DNA from: Micromonospora sp. WMMD1128
Lineage (GTDB): Bacteria; Actinomycetota; Actinomycetes; Mycobacteriales; Micromonosporaceae
Assembly (NCBI RefSeq): GCF_027497235.1
Contig: NZ_CP114902.1
Coordinates: 2,059,501 to 2,123,500, forward strand
DNA length: 64,000 nt
Reading direction: 5' to 3'
Below the pieces are notes generated by a model. That model saw only the letters and a list, made by a program, of their open reading frames with translations. It had not been told where the DNA came from and ran no database searches. Below, piece by piece: positions 8,556 through 17,382 of this stretch. The position numbers and the translations under genes are program-made. Every line of letters starts with the position of its first letter. The first letter of the stretch is position 1.

Positions 8556-9709
8556 TCCGTCCCCGCCTGAGCGGACCGGTGCGCAGCCGCCTCGTCGACC
8601 TCGGTCTCGTGGCGGCTGCCGCGCTCGCCGCCCTGGTCATCGCCGGTGAGGCCGAGGAGAGCGGGCGGTTGGCCGGGGACGCGCTGGTCGCGGCGCTGGG
8701 TCTGGCCGTGCTCGGCGCGGTGGCGCTGTGGTGGCGCCGCCGCTTCCCGGTGGCCGTCGCCGTGCTGCTCACGCTGGTGCTGGCCGGCACCGACCTGGCC
8801 GTCGTCGCGGTCCTGGTCGCGGTCTGGACGGTGAGCGCGCACCGTAGCTGGTCCGTCGCCGCGACAACCGTCGGCGTCGGTCTGCTGGTCTACGTCCCCT
8901 ACTCGGTGATGCGGCCCGCCCCGGACCTGAGCGCCTTCGGCGCCAACGTGCTCTACCTGGCGTTGATCCTGGTCGCGCTGGTGGCGGGCAGCACCGCCCG
9001 GATCCGGCGGGAGGCGATCGGGGTGCTGCGCGAGCGGGCCGAGCGCGCCGAGGCCGAGGCGAACGAGCGGGCCGAGCGCCTGCGCGTGCAGGAGCGGCAC
9101 CGCATCGCCGGCGAGATGCACGACGTGCTGGCCCACCGGATCTCGCTGGTCAGCCTGCAGGCCAGCGCCCTGGAGGTCCGGACCGACCTGCCGGCCGAGG
9201 TGACCGGGGCGGCGGCGGCGATCTGGCAGCAGTCGCACGACGCGCTGGAGGACCTGCGGGGGATCCTGGACGTGCTGCGGGCCGGCGGTGACGGGGTCGG
9301 CCTGCGCCCGCAGCCCGGCCTGGCCGACCTGGACCGGCTCTTCGCCGAGGGCCGCAGCGTCGGCGCCGTCGTGCACGTCGACCGGCGGGTCACCGGGGAG
9401 CCGTCCGACGTGGTCGGACGGACGGTCTACCGGCTCGTGCAGGAGGGCCTGACCAACGCGCGCAAGCACGCCCCGGGTGCGCCGGTGGACGTGCTGGTGG
9501 ACCGCTCCGGGACCGGCGAGCTGTGGGTGCGGCTGCGCAACCCGTTGGTCAGCGGGCCCGGGACCGGGGTTCCGGGCAGCCACTCCGGCCTGCTCGGCCT
9601 CGCCGAGCGGGTCGAGCTGGCCGGCGGTCGCCTCTCGTACGGCGTGCAGCGTGTCCCGGAGGGCGGCGTGGTCTTCCAACTGGAAGCCTGGCTACCGTGG
9701 CCGACGTGA
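8552..9709 (+). CDS. Sensor histidine kinase, NarL/DesK type (HisKA_3)
   Basis: Membrane sensor kinase of 385 residues. The N-terminal half has about five hydrophobic helices with no large extracytoplasmic domain, so the signal is probably sensed in or at the membrane. A charged coiled coil (about 150-180) leads to the dimerisation helix with the phospho-accepting H190 in GEMHDVLAH. The C-terminal HATPase_c region carries LVQEGLTNARKHAPG (N-box) and SGLLGLAERVELAGG (G-box). The GTG start overlaps the YqeB-like stop; the stop overlaps the response regulator. It would phosphorylate that regulator. Confidence 0.9.
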   Translation: MIRPRLSGPVRSRLVDLGLVAAAALAALVIAGEAEESGRLAGDALVAALGLAVLGAVALWWRRRFPVAVAVLLTLVLAGTDLAVVAVLVAVWTVSAHRSWSVAATTVGVGLLVYVPYSVMRPAPDLSAFGANVLYLALILVALVAGSTARIRREAIGVLRERAERAEAEANERAERLRVQERHRIAGEMHDVLAHRISLVSLQASALEVRTDLPAEVTGAAAAIWQQSHDALEDLRGILDVLRAGGDGVGLRPQPGLADLDRLFAEGRSVGAVVHVDRRVTGEPSDVVGRTVYRLVQEGLTNARKHAPGAPVDVLVDRSGTGELWVRLRNPLVSGPGTGVPGSHSGLLGLAERVELAGGRLSYGVQRVPEGGVVFQLEAWLPWPT

Positions 9710-10365
9710 TCAGAGTTCTGGTGGTCGACGACAACGCGTTGGTGCGGGCGGGGCTCTGCGCGGTGCTGGGCGCCGCGGCCGACATCGAGGTGGTCGGCGA
9801 AGCAGCGGACGGCGCCGACGCGGTGACCGCGGTGCGGGCCCTGCGTCCGGACGTGGTGCTGATGGACATCCGGATGCCCGGTCTGGACGGGCTCTCCGCC
9901 ACGGCCGAGGTGCGGGCGCTGGCGCAGCCACCCGCGGTGATCGTGTTGACCACCTTCGACACCGACGACCACATCCTGCGCGCGCTGCGGGCCGGCGCGA
10001 ACGGCTTCCTGCTCAAGGACATGCCGCCCGGACAGATCCAGGATTCGGTCCGGGCGGTGGCGGCGGGGGAGTCGATGCTCTCGCCGGCGGTGGTGGGACG
10101 GCTCATCGACTACGTGGTGCGGGTGGAGGACCAGGACGAGCAGCAGGTCCGGGTGAACGCCGCGCGCCGGGCGATCGAGGGGCTGACCGACCGGGAGCGG
10201 GAGGTGGCCCGGGCGGTGGCCGCCGGCAAGTCCAACGCGGAGATCAGCGGCGAGTTGTTCATGAGCGTGGCGACGGTGAAGACGTACGTCTCACGGCTGA
10301 TGACGAAGCTGGGCTGCGCCAACCGGGTGCAGGTGGCGATCCTGGTGCACGAAGCGCGCGGCTGA
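9697..10365 (+). CDS. LuxR/NarL-family response regulator
   Basis: DNA-binding response regulator of 222 residues. The receiver domain has acidic residues in VVDDN and the phosphorylation site D57 in VVLMDIRMPG, then T in VIVLTTFD and K in FLLKDMPP. The C-terminal LuxR-type helix-turn-helix (about 155-215) reads LTDREREVARAVAAGKSNAEIS and VKTYVSRLMTKLGC. GTG at 9697 is favoured because GGAAG lies 10 nt upstream; GTG at 9706, which would give the 4-nt overlap seen elsewhere, is the alternative. It is cognate to the preceding kinase. Targets unknown; the adjacent ABC exporter is a candidate. Confidence 0.9.
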   Translation: MADVIRVLVVDDNALVRAGLCAVLGAAADIEVVGEAADGADAVTAVRALRPDVVLMDIRMPGLDGLSATAEVRALAQPPAVIVLTTFDTDDHILRALRAGANGFLLKDMPPGQIQDSVRAVAAGESMLSPAVVGRLIDYVVRVEDQDEQQVRVNAARRAIEGLTDREREVARAVAAGKSNAEISGELFMSVATVKTYVSRLMTKLGCANRVQVAILVHEARG

Positions 10366-10493
10366 GTCGGCTACACGAGTTCACCACTTTGTATCAATCT
10401 GGCGTTTAGACGTCGTGTAGACGAGTCAAGTTCGCCTCCGGCATACTTCCGGCCTGGTTCACGTCGGAGCATTTTTATGACGGGGGAACGGGA
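10366..10493 (+). promoter_or_regulatory. Upstream region of the LmbU-like gene with inverted and direct repeats
   Basis: CTACACGA (10371-10378) and TCGTGTAG (10413-10420) form an 8-bp inverted repeat separated by 34 nt. TAGACG occurs twice with an 11-bp period (10407-10412 and 10418-10423). A possible promoter is TAGACG (10418) - 18 nt - CATACT (10442-10447). The region is noticeably less GC-rich than its flanks. The repeats could bind the LmbU-like product or the preceding response regulator; this is inference. Confidence 0.35.
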
Positions 10494-11129
10494 ATGGTTA
10501 ATTCGATGAACACATCACATAGGCCGTCCGGTGCGGTCGCTGGCCGGGGTCGGCTCGCGGTCGACGGAAAAGCGATGACCAGGCGCACCGCGCTCACCAT
10601 TCCGCACGATATGCCCATCGATGTGTGGCGTAACCTGGGCCGCCAGATATTCGTCATCACGGACTCCTCCGGCTGGTGGCTGGGGGACTGGTTGATCTTC
10701 GGCCAGGCGAACTTCCCGGACCGCTACAAGCGGGCCATCGCCGAGACCTCGCTGGACTACCAGACGCTGCGCAACTACGCCTGGGTCGCCCGGCAGTTCG
10801 CCCCGGAGCGCCGTCGCGAGCGGCTCAGCTTCCAGCACCACGCCGAGGTGGCCAGCCTCGACACCGACCAGCAGGACCTCTGGCTGACCCGCGCCGAGCA
10901 GTTCACCTGGTCGCGCAACGAGCTGCGCCGGCAGATCCGGGCCAGCAGGAACGGCGGTGAGCCGGCCGACCCGGTCGTGCAGATCCAGCTCAACCTCATC
11001 GCCGACCGCCGCCAGTTGTGGCAGCAGGCCGCGGAGGTGACCCAGCAGGACCTGATGGGGTGGATCGTCAACAGCCTGGACCGCGCCGCGGCCACCCAGA
11101 TCGAGTCCCCGCCCGCCGTCTCCTCCTGA
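10494..11129 (+). CDS. LmbU-family transcriptional regulator
   Basis: A 211-residue protein that matches the LmbU family, named after the pathway regulator of lincomycin biosynthesis and found in many actinomycete antibiotic clusters. Family hallmarks are GWWLGDWLIFGQ (about 60-71), Y..AIAETSLDYQTLRNYAWVARQF, LSFQHHAEVASL and WLTRAEQFTWSRNELRRQIR. LmbU proteins bind DNA through an unusual C-terminal helix-turn-helix. ATG at 10494 follows a purine-rich GGGGGAACGGGA. No biosynthetic core gene lies nearby, so it may regulate in trans, or control the flanking secreted protein and regulator. Family assignment is strong; target is unknown. Confidence 0.85.
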   Translation: MVNSMNTSHRPSGAVAGRGRLAVDGKAMTRRTALTIPHDMPIDVWRNLGRQIFVITDSSGWWLGDWLIFGQANFPDRYKRAIAETSLDYQTLRNYAWVARQFAPERRRERLSFQHHAEVASLDTDQQDLWLTRAEQFTWSRNELRRQIRASRNGGEPADPVVQIQLNLIADRRQLWQQAAEVTQQDLMGWIVNSLDRAAATQIESPPAVSS

Positions 11130-11135
11130 CCGACG

Positions 11136-11176
11136 GGGCACCTGTCACACCGACGAGCCAGGTGTGACAGGTGCCC
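11136..11176. terminator. Bidirectional hairpin terminator between convergent genes
   Basis: A perfect 16-bp inverted repeat (11136-11151 and 11161-11176; core CACCTGTCACACC) surrounds a 9-nt loop. It lies 7 nt past the LmbU-like stop and 34 nt past the stop of the convergent secreted-protein gene, so it can end both transcripts. A 16-bp perfect palindrome could also be a protein-binding site, but its position between two stop codons favours termination. Confidence 0.75.
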
Positions 11177-11210
11177 GGCACGAGAACGCCCCGGCCCGGG
11201 GTCGCCCCGG

Positions 11211-12008
11211 TCAGCCCAGCATGGGCAACACCGCGACGGCGATTGCCCGGCTGGTGTTTCTGGTGGCGTCCGCGATCGCCGGATCGAAGGCGTTGTCCGG
11301 GAGCCGGTTGGGCCAGACGACCTCCGTGTACGCGTACCCACTGTCGTTGTTGTACGCCGTGCAGTAGAGGTAGTAGCTGACGATGTCGCCCTTGCGGGGC
11401 AACGGCAGCGCCGGGTCGAAGTCAGGTGACCAGGAGGCGCAGGACGGCGGTGCGAGCTTCGGCACCAGCTGGGTGTTGGCCGAGCGCAGGGTGTTCGTCA
11501 GCCCGTCGGTGGTCAGGCCGGTCCGGGCCCGTGCCACCAGGGCGATCGGCGTCACGATGTTCATCGCGAAACCGAGCTGGTCCACGCTCGCCGGGTCGGT
11601 CAGGGCGGGGATCATGCTCTCGATCGCCACCGCGCAGCCGGTGGCGTCCTGGGCGAACCGCTGCATGTTGTCAGGCGTCATCCGCTCGATGTCGGCGAGC
11701 TCGATCACGGCATGGTTGGCGCAGGCCCGGGTCTGCGCCACCGCGATCGTCTGGATCTGCGCCAGGATCTCGGTGCGGGCCGAGTTGACCGCGGTCAGGA
11801 TCTGCCGGGTCGCCTCCTCGATCGCGGCCTGGGTGTTACCGGCGTTCACCCACGAACTGACCGCACTGATCGCTGCGGTGATCACCTGGGTCCAGGCGAT
11901 CGCGTACGCCGGTCGGGCGCCGGTGGGCGCCACCACCACGATGGACAGCAGAGCGGCCAGCAGGACACGTACCGGCCGACTGCGGGCTCTCCTCTTGCCT
12001 TGGGTCAT
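11211..12008 (-). CDS. Secreted protein of unknown function
   Basis: A 265-residue protein with a clear Sec-type signal peptide: a basic n-region (KRRARSRPVR), a hydrophobic core (VLLAALLSIVVVAP) and an AYA cleavage site near residue 36. The mature part begins with an amphipathic, Ala/Thr/Ile-rich helical region (about 40-115) that looks like a coiled coil, and has four cysteines (in RACANH, TGCAVA, PSCASW and LYCTAY) that could form two disulfides. The C-terminal part has PLPRKGDIVSYYLYC. ATG at 12008 has AGGGAG and AGGA just upstream. It is divergent from the NB-ARC regulator. I do not recognise the family. Confidence 0.6.
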   Translation of the reverse strand: MTQGKRRARSRPVRVLLAALLSIVVVAPTGARPAYAIAWTQVITAAISAVSSWVNAGNTQAAIEEATRQILTAVNSARTEILAQIQTIAVAQTRACANHAVIELADIERMTPDNMQRFAQDATGCAVAIESMIPALTDPASVDQLGFAMNIVTPIALVARARTGLTTDGLTNTLRSANTQLVPKLAPPSCASWSPDFDPALPLPRKGDIVSYYLYCTAYNNDSGYAYTEVVWPNRLPDNAFDPAIADATRNTSRAIAVAVLPMLG

Positions 12009-12197
12009 TCCTACTCCCTCTCGTCGGGGAGCCATCAGAGTCGGCCATCCGGTTGTCGGTGAGTGGCCGGTGCGGACGCGCCGCGTCCCGGTACCGTGAT
12101 GCCGCCGGTCGGATGCACGCTGCCGACCGCCCCGGCCGGACAGCACCGGACAGCCGGCGGCCGGCCCCACAAGCGAGCGAGCGGAAGGTCCACGCCC

Positions 12198-14606
12198 GTG
12201 CCCGCCGACGACCCGGACGAGCTGCTCCGGCACTTCTGCGCTGATCTGCGGCTGCTCCGGACACAGGCGCGGGGACCGAGCCTGCGGGTGGTGAGCGCCC
12301 GGGTCGGTCTCGGCAAGAGCCAGGTGGGCGCGATCCTCAACGGCACGGTCCGCCGGCCACCCGACTGGGACGTGGTGCGTCGCCTGGTGGAGTGCTTCCA
12401 CGACCACGCCCGTGCCCACCACCGGCTGTCCCACCTGTCCCTGCGTACCGGCGTCGAGGAGACCTGGCGACCCCGGTACGCGATGCTGGAGTACGCCTTC
12501 CAGCGCCGACGTACCCCGCCGGGTGGCACCGGTTCCCGCCCGCCGACGGCGTCCCGCCGGTGGCCGGTGCCCCGGCAACTCCCTCCGGTCGCCCGGCACC
12601 TGGTGGGCCGGGCGGCCGAACTGGCCACGCTCGACCGGGCCGCCACGAGCTGCGGAAAGCCGGACGGGTCGGCCACCGTGGTCGTGATCGACGGTACCGC
12701 CGGTGTCGGCAAGACAACTGTCGCGCTGTGGTGGGCGCACCGGGCCGGCGGCCGGTTCCCCGACGGGCAGCTCCACGTCGACCTGGGCGGCTTCGACCCG
12801 AACGGCACCCGGGTCTCCCCCGAGAACGCCCTGCGGGGATTCCTCATCGCGCTGGGCGCCGACCCCCATCGGCTGCCGGACGACCTGTCCACGCGCGTCG
12901 CGCTCTATCGCAGCCTGCTGGCCGATCGTCGGGTGCTGGTGGTGCTGGACAACGCCTGCGACCCGGGCCAGGTCCGCCCGCTGCTGCCCGGGGGCCCCTC
13001 CTGCATGGCGCTGGTGACCAGCCGTAACCAGTTGACCGGCCTGGTCGTGGGCGAGGGCGCGCTGCCGCTGAGGCTGGAGTTGCCGACCGCCACCGACGCG
13101 GCGGAGCTGTTCGCGTCCCGGCTCGGCGCCGGCCGGGCAGCCGGGGAACCGGCGGCCGTGGCGGAGATCGTCGACCGCTGCGCCCGGCTGCCCCTGGCCG
13201 TGGCCATCGCCGCCGCCAGCGCGGCTGCCCGCCCCGACGAACCCCTCGCCGCGCTCGCCGGGCAGTTACGGACCGGTGCCGCGGTGCTCGACACGTTGTC
13301 CACAGGCGCCGACGGCGCCGATGTCCGCACCGCCTTCTCCTGGTCCTATCGACGGCTGAGCCCGATCGCCGCGACCCTGTTCCGGACGCTCGGGCTGCAC
13401 CCCGGTCCCGACGTCACGGTGGCCGCCGCCGCCAGCCTCGCGGGCGTACCCGTGCGGCAGGTCCGGCCGGCCCTGGCGGAACTGGCCCGCGCGCACCTCG
13501 TCTCGGCGCCCCACCGGGACCGGTACCGAACGCACGATCTGCTGCGCGCCTACGCGATGGAGCTGGCCCGGGCCACCGATCCCGCAGCGCGTCGACGGAC
13601 GGCGCAGGGGCGGCTTCTCGACCATCTGCTCCACACCGCCCACGCCGCCGGCCGGATGTTGGACCCGCAGCGTCACACCATCACGATTCCGCCGCCCGAC
13701 GATGGGGTGACCGTGGCCGCCCTCAGCGACGAGGCCGCCGCGCTGGACTGGTACGCGGCCGAGGAGACCACCTTGGTCGCGGCGATCCACGGCGCCGCGC
13801 GCACCGGCTTTCACGCCCACGCCTGGCAACTGACGTGGGCGTGCGAACCGATGCTGTACCGCCAGGTGCCCCGCCAGCAGTGGGCCGCCCTGCAACGGGT
13901 GGCGCTGGCCGCGGCGCGGCGGCTCGGTGACCCGCTGGCACAGGGCCACGCCCATCGCGGACTCGGTCGCGCCTACAGCAGCATCGACAACCGCAGACTC
14001 CGGGCCGGCATCCACTTCAACCGGGCCCTGCGGAACTTCGCCACCGCCGACCGGCCCGTCGACGAGGGCTACGTACGGTTCCACCTCAGCCTGCTCTGCG
14101 AGCGAGACGGCGAGTACCGGGCCGCGTTGGAGCACACCCGACGGGCGCTGGAACTCTTCGAGCGTGCCGGTCACCGTCCCGGGCAGGCCCGCGCGTACAA
14201 CGGTCTGGGCTGGCAGCACGCGTTGCTCGGCGACTACGAGGTCGCGCTCGCCTCCTGCGCCCGCGCCCTCGACCTGATGCGCGCGGTCGGAGACCTGCTC
14301 GGCCAGGCCCAGGCCTGGGACAGCATCGGCTTCGCCCACCACGGGCTCCGGCGGTACGGGGAAGCGGTCACCGCCTACCGGCGCGCGCTGGCGCTCGTCC
14401 GCCGGATCGGTGAGCGCAACAACGAGGCGGAGATGTTGGTCCATCTGGGCGACACCCATGAGGCGGCCGGTTCCCCGGAGGCGGCCGGGCGCGCGTGGCG
14501 GCAGGCGCTCACCATTCTCGACGAGCTCGGCGCCTCGGAAGCGGCCGACGTCCGGGCACGGCTCGACGGAACCCCGCCCGTGTGGCCGGCAGCGCCCCCC
14601 GGCTGA
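12198..14606 (+). CDS. XRE/NB-ARC/TPR regulator (AfsR-like, no SARP domain)
   Basis: An 802-residue STAND-type signalling protein. Residues 10-65 resemble an XRE helix-turn-helix (RVGLGKSQVGAILNG). The NB-ARC ATPase begins with LVGRAAEL (135-142), followed by the P-loop GTAGVGKT (166-173), the ALRGFL motif, RRVLVVLDNA (Walker B), LVTSRN and RLPLAVAIAA (GxP). A winged-helix segment with RYRTHDLLRAYA follows, then about five TPR-like repeats (roughly 575-790). GTG at 12198 is chosen because GGAAGG lies 9 nt upstream; an open frame extends to 12063 without similarity. Such proteins regulate secondary metabolism or development; the inducer is unknown. Confidence 0.85.
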   Translation: MPADDPDELLRHFCADLRLLRTQARGPSLRVVSARVGLGKSQVGAILNGTVRRPPDWDVVRRLVECFHDHARAHHRLSHLSLRTGVEETWRPRYAMLEYAFQRRRTPPGGTGSRPPTASRRWPVPRQLPPVARHLVGRAAELATLDRAATSCGKPDGSATVVVIDGTAGVGKTTVALWWAHRAGGRFPDGQLHVDLGGFDPNGTRVSPENALRGFLIALGADPHRLPDDLSTRVALYRSLLADRRVLVVLDNACDPGQVRPLLPGGPSCMALVTSRNQLTGLVVGEGALPLRLELPTATDAAELFASRLGAGRAAGEPAAVAEIVDRCARLPLAVAIAAASAAARPDEPLAALAGQLRTGAAVLDTLSTGADGADVRTAFSWSYRRLSPIAATLFRTLGLHPGPDVTVAAAASLAGVPVRQVRPALAELARAHLVSAPHRDRYRTHDLLRAYAMELARATDPAARRRTAQGRLLDHLLHTAHAAGRMLDPQRHTITIPPPDDGVTVAALSDEAAALDWYAAEETTLVAAIHGAARTGFHAHAWQLTWACEPMLYRQVPRQQWAALQRVALAAARRLGDPLAQGHAHRGLGRAYSSIDNRRLRAGIHFNRALRNFATADRPVDEGYVRFHLSLLCERDGEYRAALEHTRRALELFERAGHRPGQARAYNGLGWQHALLGDYEVALASCARALDLMRAVGDLLGQAQAWDSIGFAHHGLRRYGEAVTAYRRALALVRRIGERNNEAEMLVHLGDTHEAAGSPEAAGRAWRQALTILDELGASEAADVRARLDGTPPVWPAAPPG

Positions 14607-14633
14607 CGCGGACGGCGCCGAGCCGTGGCCACC

Positions 14634-15881
14634 CTAGCCGCGCACCCGCTCCTCCAGCCGGGGCACGACGCCGGCGGGCGTGGGCTGCGCCAGGATCTCG
14701 TCGCGCAACGCCGCCGCGCCGGCCCGGAAACCCTCCTCGTCGAGCAGTCGCGCCACCTGCCGCCGGACGGCGGCGCCGCCGACGTCGTCGGGACCCAGCA
14801 CCACGGCAGCGCCGCGCGCGGCCAGCCGGCCGGCGAGCAGCGGCCCCTCGAAGTGGTACGGCAGGACCAGTTGCGGCACGCCGTAGCGCGCGACGGTGCT
14901 CACCGTGCCGAATCCGCCGTGGTTGACCACGACGGCGCACGTGGGCGCAAGGGCGTGCAGCGGGGCGAACCCGGTCAGCCGGACGTTCGCCGGCACGGGT
15001 CCGGCCGCCGTCGCCCCGGCGACCGTGGCGACGATCTCGACGTCCAGGTCGGCCAGGGCGTCCAGCACCTCGCCGACGGCGAAGGTGTAGCCGCCGAAGT
15101 GCTCGGTGGCGCTCAGGCCCAGCGTCAGGGCCACCCGGGGGCGGCTCGGCCGCTGCCACAGCCAGGCCGGGACGGCCGCGCGTCCGCCGTACGGCACGTA
15201 CTGCATCGGCAGGTAGTCCACGCCGGGCGCGCGCAGGCGCAGTGACGGCGGTGACTGGTCCACGGTGAACTCGCCGTGCACCAGGTCCTCGGCGAAGTCC
15301 AGGCCGTAGCGCCGGCAGTAGCCGCCCAGCCAGTCCGCCAACGGGTCGGACGCGCCGCCGGGGCGGGTCCGGAGCCGCTGCCGGAAGTGCTGGTGGGTGA
15401 CGCCGTACACGTCGGTGGTGAACAGGACCCGGCCGTGCCGGGCCCCGCAGGCGCGGGCGGCGATCGGGCCGGCGTAGGTGTTCGGCTCCCACAGCACCAG
15501 GTCCGGACGCCACTGCCGGCAGAAGTCGACCAGGCCGCCGACGAGCGGCTGGTTCTGGAGTTGGAACTCCCAGCGGACGAAGAGCCGGTACGCCTCGAGG
15601 TCCTCGGCCCACCGGCTGTCGTCCGGGCCGTGCTCGGCGATGTGGTACGGCGGTGGCAGCCCGCGCCGGTGCTCCTCCCGCTCGTCCGCGCTGATCGCCC
15701 GGTTGACCTCGACGTCGCGTCCGACCGGGACGGCGGTCAGGCCGGCCTCCTCGACCAGCGTGGTGAGCCGCGGCAGGCTGGCGATCCGCACCTCGTGGCC
15801 GGCGGCCCGGAGCGCCCACGCCAGCGGCACGAGTTTGAGCACGTGGGTCGGCTCGGGGATGGACGTGATCAGGACGCGCAT
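14634..15881 (-). CDS. Activator-dependent-type macrolide glycosyltransferase (EryCIII/DesVII-like) 2
   Basis: GT-B fold glycosyltransferase (415 residues) of the GT1 family, predicted to move a deoxysugar from a TDP donor to a natural-product aglycone. The start MRVLITSIPEPTHVLKLVPLAWALRAAGHEV is the family N terminus, and PDLVLWEP..YAGPIAA is typical of the EryCIII group. The donor-binding region has VVNHGGFGTVS (about 312-322) and YGVPQLVLPYHFEGPLLAGRL. The ATG at 15881 overlaps the end of the first glycosyltransferase by 13 nt, so the two are one transcription unit. Many relatives need a P450-like partner (EryCII/DesVIII); none is visible here. Acceptor unknown. Confidence 0.85.
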   Translation of the reverse strand: MRVLITSIPEPTHVLKLVPLAWALRAAGHEVRIASLPRLTTLVEEAGLTAVPVGRDVEVNRAISADEREEHRRGLPPPYHIAEHGPDDSRWAEDLEAYRLFVRWEFQLQNQPLVGGLVDFCRQWRPDLVLWEPNTYAGPIAARACGARHGRVLFTTDVYGVTHQHFRQRLRTRPGGASDPLADWLGGYCRRYGLDFAEDLVHGEFTVDQSPPSLRLRAPGVDYLPMQYVPYGGRAAVPAWLWQRPSRPRVALTLGLSATEHFGGYTFAVGEVLDALADLDVEIVATVAGATAAGPVPANVRLTGFAPLHALAPTCAVVVNHGGFGTVSTVARYGVPQLVLPYHFEGPLLAGRLAARGAAVVLGPDDVGGAAVRRQVARLLDEEGFRAGAAALRDEILAQPTPAGVVPRLEERVRG

Positions 15882-17179
15882 CGCTGCTCCCGCGTGGCGC
15901 GGTGGTGCTCGACCCGCCGTTCCAGCTCCGTCACGAGGTCGTTGGGCGAGGGCAACGCCCGGATCTCGTCCCGCAGCGCGGCGGCCCGGGACGCGAACCG
16001 GGGCTCGTCGAGCAGTCGCCGCACCGCCGCCCGGATCGCCTCGGGGGTCGCCTCCTGCGGCCGGACGACCAGGGCGGCACCCTGCTCGGCGGCGCGGCGG
16101 GCGAGTTCCGGCTCGTCGAAGTCGAACGGCAGGGTCAACTGCGGGACACCGGCGACCGCGCAGGTCAGCAGCGTCCCCGGGCCGGCGTGGTTGATCACCA
16201 CCGCGCAGGTCGACACCAGGGCGTGCAGCGGCGCCCAGTCGACCAGCCGGACGTTCGCCGGCACCGCGGTCAGCTCCGCCTGGTTCTTGGTCGGCACGGT
16301 GGCGACGACCTCGACGTCGAGGTCCGCCAGCGCGTTCAGCACGTCCTGCAGGTCGACGGCGTAGCCGTTGAACCGGTCGGTCGCGGTGATGCCGAGGGTG
16401 ACGGCGATGCGCGGCCGTTCGGGCTTGTCCCACAGCCACTTCGGCACCACCGTGGCGCTCGCGTAGGGGATGTACTGCACCGGCAGGTAGTCGTGGCCGG
16501 CGGCGCCCAGGCTCAACGATCCGGGGAGCTGGTCGATGGAGAACTGGCCGGTGATGAGTTCCTCGGAGAACTCGAAGCCGTGCTTGCGCGCGAATCCGCC
16601 GAGCCACCGGGCCATCGGGTCCTCCCGGTCGGTCGCCGGTCGCCGCGCGGCGAGGTCGAGGTAGATCTCCCGGGCCGCGCCGAACACGTCGATGCTCCAC
16701 AGCAGACGGCCGTGTGCCGCGCCGCACGCCTGGGCGGCGAGACCGCCGGCGTAGGTGGTCGGCTCCCACAGCACCAGGTCGGGCTGCCACTGCCGGGCGT
16801 ACGCCACCAGGTCGGCGATCATCGGGAAGTTGTCGGTGACGTGCCAGCCGCCGCCGTGGTAGCGGGTGGTGAACGCCTCGTAGCCGTCGCGCATCGCCGC
16901 CCAGTCCCGGCTCTCGGGCGGCAGGACCGGCGCGTCGTAAGGCGCCGGCAGGTCGGGGCGGCCGGCCTCCCGTTCGTCGACGTGCAGCGCGGCGATGCGC
17001 CAGGCGCCCCGGTTGCGGCCGATCGGCACCGCGGCCAGGCCGGTGCGGGTGATCTGCTCGGTCAGCTCGGGTTGGCTGGCGAAGCAGACCTCGTGCCCGG
17101 CGGTGCGCAGGGCCCAGGCGACGGGCGCCATCATCTGGAGGAATGTGCGCTCGGAGCAGGAAGTCACCAGCACGCGCAT
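15869..17179 (-). CDS. Activator-dependent-type macrolide glycosyltransferase (EryCIII/DesVII-like) 1
   Basis: GT-B glycosyltransferase (436 residues), a paralogue of the next gene, with shared blocks DLVLWEPTTYAGGLAAQACGAAHGRLLW, DYLPVQYIPY and WLWDKPERPRIAVTLGI. The donor motif reads VINHAGPGTLLT (about 325-336), with A where relatives often have G. The start is ATG at 17179 with AAGGAG 5 nt upstream. It is the first gene of the pair; the 203-bp region above it should hold the promoter. No sugar-biosynthesis or polyketide genes are next to it, so donor and acceptor must come from elsewhere, or the pair modifies a compound for self-protection as macrolide glycosyltransferases can. Confidence 0.85.
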   Translation of the reverse strand: MRVLVTSCSERTFLQMMAPVAWALRTAGHEVCFASQPELTEQITRTGLAAVPIGRNRGAWRIAALHVDEREAGRPDLPAPYDAPVLPPESRDWAAMRDGYEAFTTRYHGGGWHVTDNFPMIADLVAYARQWQPDLVLWEPTTYAGGLAAQACGAAHGRLLWSIDVFGAAREIYLDLAARRPATDREDPMARWLGGFARKHGFEFSEELITGQFSIDQLPGSLSLGAAGHDYLPVQYIPYASATVVPKWLWDKPERPRIAVTLGITATDRFNGYAVDLQDVLNALADLDVEVVATVPTKNQAELTAVPANVRLVDWAPLHALVSTCAVVINHAGPGTLLTCAVAGVPQLTLPFDFDEPELARRAAEQGAALVVRPQEATPEAIRAAVRRLLDEPRFASRAAALRDEIRALPSPNDLVTELERRVEHHRATREQRCAS

Positions 17180-17382
17180 GATTTCTCCTTCGGAGGTCGG
17201 TCGAGATCGCGCCGGCGCGGGCCCGATCCGTCATTGCCCTCGCCATTGCGCACATGGTGCGTCGGGGCCGTCCGCCGAGCAATGTCGCGCATTTGTCGAC
17301 GTGCGTTTCCCATGCGGCCGGGCCGGGTCGAGAATAGGAGAGGGCGACGGCGTCGGCCAGGATCTGTCTCGCTGGCGGGACG

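Noticed and set aside
12063..12197. Longer N terminus for the NB-ARC regulator
   Set aside because: No ribosome-binding site, and the sequence is low-complexity; GGAAGG precedes GTG 12198.
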